Shown here: piece by piece, positions 13,442 to 18,611 of the stretch | Position numbering within the stretch: position 1 is the first letter of the stretch | Layout: each line of letters starts with the position of its first letter | NCBI GenBank assembly: GCA_025356765.1 | Contig: JANXRO010000080.1 | Coordinates: forward strand, 1-18,611 | Source of the DNA: Hyphomicrobiales bacterium | GTDB taxonomy: Bacteria; Pseudomonadota; Alphaproteobacteria; Rhizobiales; Aestuariivirgaceae | Reading direction: 5' to 3' | Length of the DNA stretch: 18,611 bases | Translations under genes and position numbers: made by a program | Notes under the pieces: generated by a model | What the model saw: only the letters and a program-made list of their open reading frames with translations | Database searches by the model: none | Told to the model about the DNA's origin: nothing

Positions 13442-14919
13442 TTCAATGCGCCATAAGGCCCGGTGTGCAAGGTGGCCCAATCCCAATAGGTCAACAAGAT
13501 GCGCGCCTTGTTGAACGACAATTGGTCAAACACCGCCTGCACTTCATCGAGATCTCGTGCAGGGTCAATCAGCGGCTGATCACCCTGAATCAAGCTTGGC
13601 AAAATTTCCTGAAGTTGGCTGCGCGGCAGGCCAGCCACTTTAATCATGGCCATCAAAGGTTCGCCTTGGTCATCGGCCAAGATTTTTTCAACGGTGGAAA
13701 TATTGATTTTCGTGGCCGCTGCAAAAAACTCCGCGCAATCGTGATCAGGGCTAAGCAGCGCTGCTTTAACTGCTTCAACATCCACGCTTGGCGGTTGGTC
13801 TTCGCCATTGGTGTCCATGGTGATTTTTAGAATTTTCGTCAGCATTTCTGAATCGGTTAAAAATCGGCTGAGCAAATATCGGCGCAACTGGGCCGGTGCC
13901 AACCAGAATAATTCAAATGCAAAATGCACTGGCAAATCTTGTCTGGTGCACAGCGGGGCCAACAAATCTGGGTTGTTCGGAACCATTTTGGCAATGGCAT
14001 CAAAACCTTCTTGCGGAATTTCAGCGCCTTGGTTGCGTGCCAACGTCAGCACCACAGACTCATCGCCAGTTTTTGCCAATGCTTCAGCAATCGGCCGCGA
14101 AATTTTGCGGCGGCGTGCCATCATGCGGCGCTTGGCAACATCTCCACTTTCAATGGTTTGAAACAAATCTTCATCGGGAATATTTGAACAATCTTCCAAC
14201 AGAGGCGCTGCAACGCTTTGCTCTGGGTCGGCAATCAGTTTTGAAATCAAAAATGGCGGTGGCGCTTCCATAATGCACAAGCGTTGAGCCAAAACAATTT
14301 TGGCGCGCGTTGGTAAACGTGGAATCATACGCAGCAATGTATCTGCGGCAAGGGCGCGTTCCTGCGGTTGGCCGCCGCTTGAACTTGCGGCCATCATATC
14401 CAGAAGCGATCTGGCAAGCTCGGCTGCTTCGGTATCTTGCTCAGGCGTGTTGATCTCAACTTTTGGTTTGGCCGATTGGGCCAGCTGATCTGGCACCAAG
14501 GCAAAGGCATCAACTTTGTTTTTGCGCAACAATGAACGTTTGGGTTTAGGCAGGGCAAGTTCAGGCTCAACCGGTGTAGGGGCGTGCAAGCTGGCAAGCG
14601 ATTCAATTTCTGCCGCGTTTAAAGCAACAGGTTCCGCAACCGTTTCAACGACAGGCTCAGCGTTCAGCTCAACCTCTGATACAATAGCTGGCAAAGCTGC
14701 AATCTCAGCTTCTGGTGCCATAGCGGCTGGAACAGCAATTTCGGGCGCAATGATAATATCTTCGGGGGGAGCAGCTTTCATTGGCTGTGTTTGAGCAACA
14801 AAAGCGTTGGCAGGCTTTTTCAACAGAAGCGTAAGCCTGCGGAATGAATCAGCCGAAATGGGCTTGCGTTCTGCGCCGCCAACCGGGTTTTCGCCCCGAA
14901 TGTTCGTCTGATCCAACAT
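13438..14919 (-). CDS. DUF2336 domain-containing protein
   Basis: 493 residues, cytoplasmic. Residues 1-60 are polar. A low-complexity Ala/Glu/Val/Pro linker follows (about 60-160). The DUF2336 domain begins near residue 165 (AAELARSLLDMMAA) and runs through a helical, repeat-like region containing LLRMIPRLPTRAKIVLAQRL, KRRMMARRRKISRPIAEALAKTG and RYLLSRFLTDSEM. The alternating helices suggest a HEAT-like scaffold. DUF2336 proteins are widespread in alphaproteobacteria with no established role. The N-terminal part has no recognised domain and may be disordered. The start ATG 14919 is divergent from oligopeptidase B; TTAA motifs lie next to it (14920, 14929) but at N5 spacing, which does not match a CtrA site. 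Confidence 0.82.
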   Translation of the reverse strand: MLDQTNIRGENPVGGAERKPISADSFRRLTLLLKKPANAFVAQTQPMKAAPPEDIIIAPEIAVPAAMAPEAEIAALPAIVSEVELNAEPVVETVAEPVALNAAEIESLASLHAPTPVEPELALPKPKRSLLRKNKVDAFALVPDQLAQSAKPKVEINTPEQDTEAAELARSLLDMMAASSSGGQPQERALAADTLLRMIPRLPTRAKIVLAQRLCIMEAPPPFLISKLIADPEQSVAAPLLEDCSNIPDEDLFQTIESGDVAKRRMMARRRKISRPIAEALAKTGDESVVLTLARNQGAEIPQEGFDAIAKMVPNNPDLLAPLCTRQDLPVHFAFELFWLAPAQLRRYLLSRFLTDSEMLTKILKITMDTNGEDQPPSVDVEAVKAALLSPDHDCAEFFAAATKINISTVEKILADDQGEPLMAMIKVAGLPRSQLQEILPSLIQGDQPLIDPARDLDEVQAVFDQLSFNKARILLTYWDWATLHTGPYGALN

Positions 14920-15073
14920 TTAACCCAATTAAACTCCACCCATCCAAGGACACAAAGCCCTATGGAGGTTCCTATCTAATTAATTCAGGCAAAACTTAGG
15001 GTTAACTGGCCCCAAAGGTTGCAGGTATGGTAAAGGAAGGGTAAATTTTCAGAGTTTGGAGACTCATCGCCTC

Positions 15074-17170
15074 ATGTCATTGCCTGTTCGAAAAGCCCCT
15101 GTTGCCAAAGTAATTCCCAGTGTTGAAACTTGGCACGGCTTTGAAAAGACCGACAACTATAAGTGGTTGAAAGCGGATAATTGGCAGGAAGTGATGCACA
15201 CGCCAACGAAACTGCCCAAAGCCATTCGCAGTTATTTGGAAGCCGAGAATCGTTTTTTCAAAGCTGAAATGGCTGAAACAAAAATTTTACAGCAAGCGCT
15301 TTTCAAAGAAATGAAAGGCCGCATCAAGCAAGATGATTCATCCGTTCCGGCACCAGATGGAAAATATCTATATTGTTCAACTTATAAAAAGGGCGGTCAA
15401 TATCCGCTTTATTGGCGCAGGCTGAAAGACGACAAGAAGAATACGCTGCTGTTTGATGGCAATGCCTTGGCCAAAGGTTTGGACTATTTTGATTTTGGTG
15501 ACATTGACATTTCTCCTGATCAAAGTTTGGCCGCATGGTCATATGATGGCAACGGCTCTGAATTTTATGATATGAAGGTGCGTGATTTAAGCACGGGCAA
15601 AGACCATAGCGATCTTTTGACCAACACATCTGGTGATGCAGTTTGGGCCGCTGATGGCAAAAGCTTTTTCTATACAATTCAAGACGAAAATCACCGGCCA
15701 CTAAAAACCTATCGCCACACATTGGGCAAACCCCAAGCTGATGACATTTTGGTTTATGAAGAAAAAGACCCAGGGCTCTTTTCTGGTGTGGCGCAAACTG
15801 CTTCTGAACAGTTCATCACCTTCAATTCTCACGACCATGAAACAACCGAGATTTGGATTGTGCCTTCAGCCACGCCAGATGCCAGCCCCAAGCTTGTGGT
15901 TTCACGTTCTGAAAAAATTGAATATCAAATTGAACATTGGAATGATCGGTTCATCATCAAAACCAATGCAGGTGGTGCTGAAGATTATAAGATTGTTGAG
16001 GCACCGCTATCAGATCCATCGCTTGGCAATTGGAAAGATCTCATTGCCCATCGGCCCGGCATTTTCATTGTGGCCTTTGGCGTGTTCAAAAATTGGCTGG
16101 TTCGGCTTGAACGCGAAAACGCCCTGCCCCGCATGGTCGTTCGCGATATGCATTCAGGCGAGGAACATTCCATTGCCTTTGACGAAGAGGCCTATTCATT
16201 AGGCTTTGGCGAAATGCGCGAATTTGAAACAGACATTTTGCGCTTTAGTTATTCTTCGATGACAACGCCCGGCCAGGTTTTCGACTATAATATGAAAACC
16301 CGTGAACGTATTTTGCGCAAAACGCAAATCATTCCTTCTGGCCATAATGCGGAAGATTATATCACGCGGCGTTTGCTGGCACCCGCGCATGATGGTGAAA
16401 AAATTCCAGTCACTTTGCTTTATAAAAAATCCACAAAACTTGATGGCTCAGCACCCCTGTGGCTTTATGGCTATGGTTCTTATGGCATGTCGATGCCGGC
16501 AAGTTTTAACAGCAACATTTTATCATTGGTTGATCGTGGTTTTATTTATGCCATTGCGCATATTCGCGGCGGGCAAGAAAAGGGTAAGCATTGGTATAAA
16601 GCCGGAAAGCTTGAGCACAAGACCAACACCTTCAAAGATTTTATTTCATCTGCAAAATTTTTGATTGCGGAAAAATACACTTCAACCAAAAACATTGTTG
16701 CCCAAGGCGGAAGTGCTGGCGGCATGTTGATGGGCGCTGTCACAAACATGGCACCAGAACTGTTCAACGGTATTATTGCCGAGGTGCCTTTTGTCGATGT
16801 GCTTTCAACCATGCTGGACACAAGCCTTCCATTAACGCCGCCCGAATGGCCCGAATGGGGCAACCCTATTGAGTCGAAGCAGGCCTATGAAACCATCGCC
16901 AGCTATTCGCCAGGGGATAATGTTACGCGCCAAGCATATCCCCACATCATGGCTGTTGGCGGGCTGACTGATCCGCGTGTGACTTATTGGGAACCCGCCA
17001 AATGGGTCGCCAATTTACGCGCCAAGAAAACCAACAACAACCTTTTGCTGATGAAAATTATTATGACAGCTGGGCATGGCGGAGCATCTGGTCGCTTTGA
17101 TCGCCTGAAAGAAGTGGCCGAGGCTTATGCCTTTGGCATTAAAATTACAAAGGTGCCCCATGTTGATTGA
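15074..17170 (+). CDS. ptrB: Oligopeptidase B (S9A prolyl oligopeptidase family)
   Basis: Cytoplasmic serine peptidase that cuts short peptides after Arg or Lys. From ATG 15074 it has 698 residues, close to the 686 of the E. coli enzyme. An N-terminal beta-propeller is followed by an alpha/beta-hydrolase domain with catalytic Ser547 (GGSAGGMLMG), Asp633 (LTDPRV) and His668 (AGHGGASGRF). The oligopeptidase B segments VPFVDVLSTMLDTSLPLTPPEWPEWGNP and YWEPAKWVANLRAKKT separate it from prolyl oligopeptidase proper. A TTG at 15056 in frame would add six residues but has no ribosome site; GGAG at 15058-15061 serves ATG 15074 at a long distance. No signal peptide is present. The stop overlaps the isochorismatase-like gene by 11 bases. 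Confidence 0.94.
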   Translation: MSLPVRKAPVAKVIPSVETWHGFEKTDNYKWLKADNWQEVMHTPTKLPKAIRSYLEAENRFFKAEMAETKILQQALFKEMKGRIKQDDSSVPAPDGKYLYCSTYKKGGQYPLYWRRLKDDKKNTLLFDGNALAKGLDYFDFGDIDISPDQSLAAWSYDGNGSEFYDMKVRDLSTGKDHSDLLTNTSGDAVWAADGKSFFYTIQDENHRPLKTYRHTLGKPQADDILVYEEKDPGLFSGVAQTASEQFITFNSHDHETTEIWIVPSATPDASPKLVVSRSEKIEYQIEHWNDRFIIKTNAGGAEDYKIVEAPLSDPSLGNWKDLIAHRPGIFIVAFGVFKNWLVRLERENALPRMVVRDMHSGEEHSIAFDEEAYSLGFGEMREFETDILRFSYSSMTTPGQVFDYNMKTRERILRKTQIIPSGHNAEDYITRRLLAPAHDGEKIPVTLLYKKSTKLDGSAPLWLYGYGSYGMSMPASFNSNILSLVDRGFIYAIAHIRGGQEKGKHWYKAGKLEHKTNTFKDFISSAKFLIAEKYTSTKNIVAQGGSAGGMLMGAVTNMAPELFNGIIAEVPFVDVLSTMLDTSLPLTPPEWPEWGNPIESKQAYETIASYSPGDNVTRQAYPHIMAVGGLTDPRVTYWEPAKWVANLRAKKTNNNLLLMKIIMTAGHGGASGRFDRLKEVAEAYAFGIKITKVPHVD

Positions 17171-17705
17171 AGCCTCTAAATGTTGCTTGTTGATTATTGA
17201 TATGCAGGAAAAGCTTTTACCGGTTATTTTTGAGGCAGAGCGAGTGGCCGATAAATGTGCTGTGCTGTTGCAAGCGGCAGACAAGCTGGATTTGCCGATC
17301 ATAATTTCTGAACAATATTCAAAAGGCTTAGGGCCCACCATTCAAGAGCTTGAACACAAGCAAGCGATGATTTTTGATAAGCTTTCGTTTTCTGTGATGC
17401 GCAACGAAACTTTAAAAGCGCATTTCAAAAAGATGGAAGAATCTGGCTTTACACAAATCATTATCTGCGGCGTTGAGGCCCATGTGTGCGTGTTACAATC
17501 TGCTATCGATCTGCAAGATGCAGGGTTCAAAGTGTTTGTTGCCGCTGATGCTGTTTCGTCCCGCGAGAAAGATTCGATAGATCTGGCCCTCGTGCGCATG
17601 CGTAACGCGGGGGTAAATATTGTGAATGTTGAGATGGCAGTGTTTGAATTGGCGGGCAAAGCCGGCACGCCAGAATTTAAGGCGCTTTCAGCGCTGATAA
17701 AGTAA
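17160..17705 (+). CDS. Isochorismatase-family cysteine hydrolase
   Basis: 181 residues with the Asp-Lys-Cys triad of the isochorismatase-like superfamily: Asp14 (LLIIDMQ), Lys74 (FDKLSFSV) and Cys110 (CGVEAHVCVLQ). The superfamily hydrolyses amides or ethers such as isochorismate, nicotinamide or ureidoacrylate; the exact substrate cannot be read here, and the sequence is closest to the uncharacterised YcaC/ISOC1-like group rather than nicotinamidase. I chose ATG 17160 (AAAGGTG upstream, four bases away) rather than the in-frame ATG at 17127, because the family starts at MLIEASK. It overlaps the oligopeptidase B stop by 11 bases and precedes gcdH by 10 bases, so the three are probably one transcript. 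Confidence 0.9.
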   Translation: MLIEASKCCLLIIDMQEKLLPVIFEAERVADKCAVLLQAADKLDLPIIISEQYSKGLGPTIQELEHKQAMIFDKLSFSVMRNETLKAHFKKMEESGFTQIIICGVEAHVCVLQSAIDLQDAGFKVFVAADAVSSREKDSIDLALVRMRNAGVNIVNVEMAVFELAGKAGTPEFKALSALIK

Positions 17706-17718
17706 AGGTGATAAGTTG
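17705..17718 (+). promoter_or_regulatory. gcdH: RBS and TTG start of glutaryl-CoA dehydrogenase
   Basis: AAGGTG (17705-17710) is followed after five bases by the TTG start, whose protein begins with the family N-terminus NKLAAFNWEDPLNLEAWLS. The ribosome site begins at the last base of the preceding stop codon, which supports coupled expression with the isochorismatase-like gene. Confidence 0.7.
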
Positions 17719-18611
17719 AACAAACTTGCTGCGTTTAATTGGGAAGACCCCCTCAATCTTGAAGCTTGGCTTTCAGACGAAGAAAAAATGATTCGTGATT
17801 CTGCGCGGGCATTTTCACTCGATAAATTACAGCCGCGCGTGAAATCGGCATTTCGTGAAGAGCGGTTTGACCGTGAGATTATGACAGAACTTGGTCAAAT
17901 GGGTTTTCTGGGCATGATGACGGCAGAAGCCTTTGGCGGTTCTGGCCTTGGCTATGTGGCTTATGGGCTTGTGGCGCGCGAAGTTGAGCGTGTGGATTCA
18001 GGCTATCGTTCAGCGATGAGCGTGCAAAATTCATTGGTGATGCACCCCATTGAAGAATTTGGCAGCGAAGAACAAAAGCGAAAATATTTGCCCAAGCTTG
18101 CCACCGCAGAATTGATTGGATGTTTTGGATTAACCGAGCCTGATGCAGGATCCGACCCCGGCGCTATGACCACCAAAGCCCGCAAGGTTTCTGGCGGCTA
18201 TATCTTGAACGGTGCCAAAATGTGGATCACCAATTCGCCCATTTCAGACTTGGCCATTGTGTGGGCCAAGGATGATGCGGGCGATATTCGTGGGTTTATT
18301 GTTGAACGCGGACACAAGGGTTTTTCCACGCCCGAAATAAAAGGTAAAGTTTCGCTTCGCGCTTCCATCACGGGTGAAATTGTTTTGGATAATGTTGAAG
18401 TTCCGGAAACTGCCTTGCTGCCACTCGCCAAGGGCTTGGGCGGGCCGTTTTCATGTTTGAACAAAGCACGCTTTGGCATTGCATGGGGTGTTATGGGCGC
18501 TGCTGAAGATTGTTGGCACCGGGCACGGCAATATACATTGGAACGCAAAATGTTTGGAAAGCCCCTAGCAGCGACGCAACTGATCCAGAAAAAATTGGCC
18601 GATATGCAAAC
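17716..18611 (+). CDS. gcdH: Glutaryl-CoA dehydrogenase, 3' truncated by the window end
   Basis: Flavoprotein that oxidises and decarboxylates glutaryl-CoA to crotonyl-CoA in lysine and tryptophan breakdown. The first 298 residues are present and open to the last base. Family signatures are EEKMIRDSARAFSLDKLQPRV, VAREVERVDSGYRSAMSVQNSLVMHPI, CFGLTEPDAGSDPGAM, KMWITNSPISD and KVSLRASITGEI, followed by GPFSCLNKARFGIAWGVMGAAEDCWHRARQYTLERKMFGKPLA. The SLRAS and CLNKARFGIAWG segments distinguish glutaryl-CoA dehydrogenase from other acyl-CoA dehydrogenases. The catalytic Glu lies beyond the window. The start is a TTG at 17716 with AAGGTG five bases before it; no ATG is available in a suitable position (the first is residue 25). 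Confidence 0.93.
   Translation, partial: MNKLAAFNWEDPLNLEAWLSDEEKMIRDSARAFSLDKLQPRVKSAFREERFDREIMTELGQMGFLGMMTAEAFGGSGLGYVAYGLVAREVERVDSGYRSAMSVQNSLVMHPIEEFGSEEQKRKYLPKLATAELIGCFGLTEPDAGSDPGAMTTKARKVSGGYILNGAKMWITNSPISDLAIVWAKDDAGDIRGFIVERGHKGFSTPEIKGKVSLRASITGEIVLDNVEVPETALLPLAKGLGGPFSCLNKARFGIAWGVMGAAEDCWHRARQYTLERKMFGKPLAATQLIQKKLADMQ

Noticed and set aside
13432..13830. Plus-strand open frames opposite DUF2336 (also near 13896-14273)
   Set aside because: They lie opposite a long coherent DUF2336 gene and have no family resemblance.
14920..14932. TTAA pair before DUF2336 as a CtrA site
   Set aside because: The spacing is N5, not N7.
1..18611. tRNA, rRNA, CRISPR arrays, insertion sequences, phage or toxin-antitoxin genes
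   Set aside because: None was seen: no tRNA-like cloverleaf, no regularly spaced repeats, no transposase or integrase motifs, and almost all sequence is accounted for by the genes listed.

Overview
The window looks like a chromosomal segment of an alphaproteobacterium, probably Hyphomicrobiales (Rhizobiales). Reasons: a DUF5330 protein, DUF1491, DUF6456, DUF2336 and PAS_5 proteins, a YcgN-type protein and a soluble fds-type formate dehydrogenase, all families typical of that group, plus an alphaproteobacterial LexA-type direct repeat. Base composition is moderate (around 50% GC by eye) and similar throughout. No tRNA, rRNA, CRISPR array, insertion sequence or phage gene was seen. Nothing suggests an island. 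The species cannot be named from this sequence.

Layout. (1) 1-4662, + strand: end of fdsB, then fdsA, fdhD/fdsC and fdsD, tightly packed or overlapping. They encode most of an NAD-dependent molybdenum formate dehydrogenase; fdsG would lie upstream. (2) 4703-5164, - strand: a YcgN/UPF0260 cysteine-cluster protein. (3) 5280-8748, + strand: a class A penicillin-binding protein, followed by two small membrane-anchored proteins of the DUF1214 and DUF1254 families whose genes overlap by 4 bases. (4) 8753-10027, - strand: a probable operon of a peptidoglycan-binding-domain membrane protein, a DUF1491 protein and a small unknown protein. (5) 10240-12220, + strand: a DUF5330 protein, a DMT-family transporter with a very histidine-rich tail, and SufE. 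(6) 12192-14919, - strand: DUF2336, PAS_5 and DUF6456 proteins. (7) 15074-18611, + strand: oligopeptidase B, an isochorismatase-like hydrolase and the start of glutaryl-CoA dehydrogenase, probably co-transcribed.

The genes are mostly metabolic and cell-envelope housekeeping. FdsG/B/A/D oxidise formate to CO2 and reduce NAD+, and FdhD sulfurates the molybdenum cofactor. The PBP, DUF1214/DUF1254 pair, peptidoglycan-binding protein and DUF5330 protein are envelope-associated.

I found no convincing undescribed multi-gene system. The best leads are regulatory. The gap in front of the DUF6456 gene holds an exact GTTC-N7-GTTC LexA-type operator exactly filling the spacer of a plausible promoter, with a third GTTC just after the -10 and a GANTC site over the -35. 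The gap in front of the PAS_5 gene holds two TTAA-N7-TTAA (CtrA-type) motifs and three GANTC sites. Together they suggest that this small cluster of uncharacterised genes is under SOS and/or cell-cycle control. That is inference from motifs alone.
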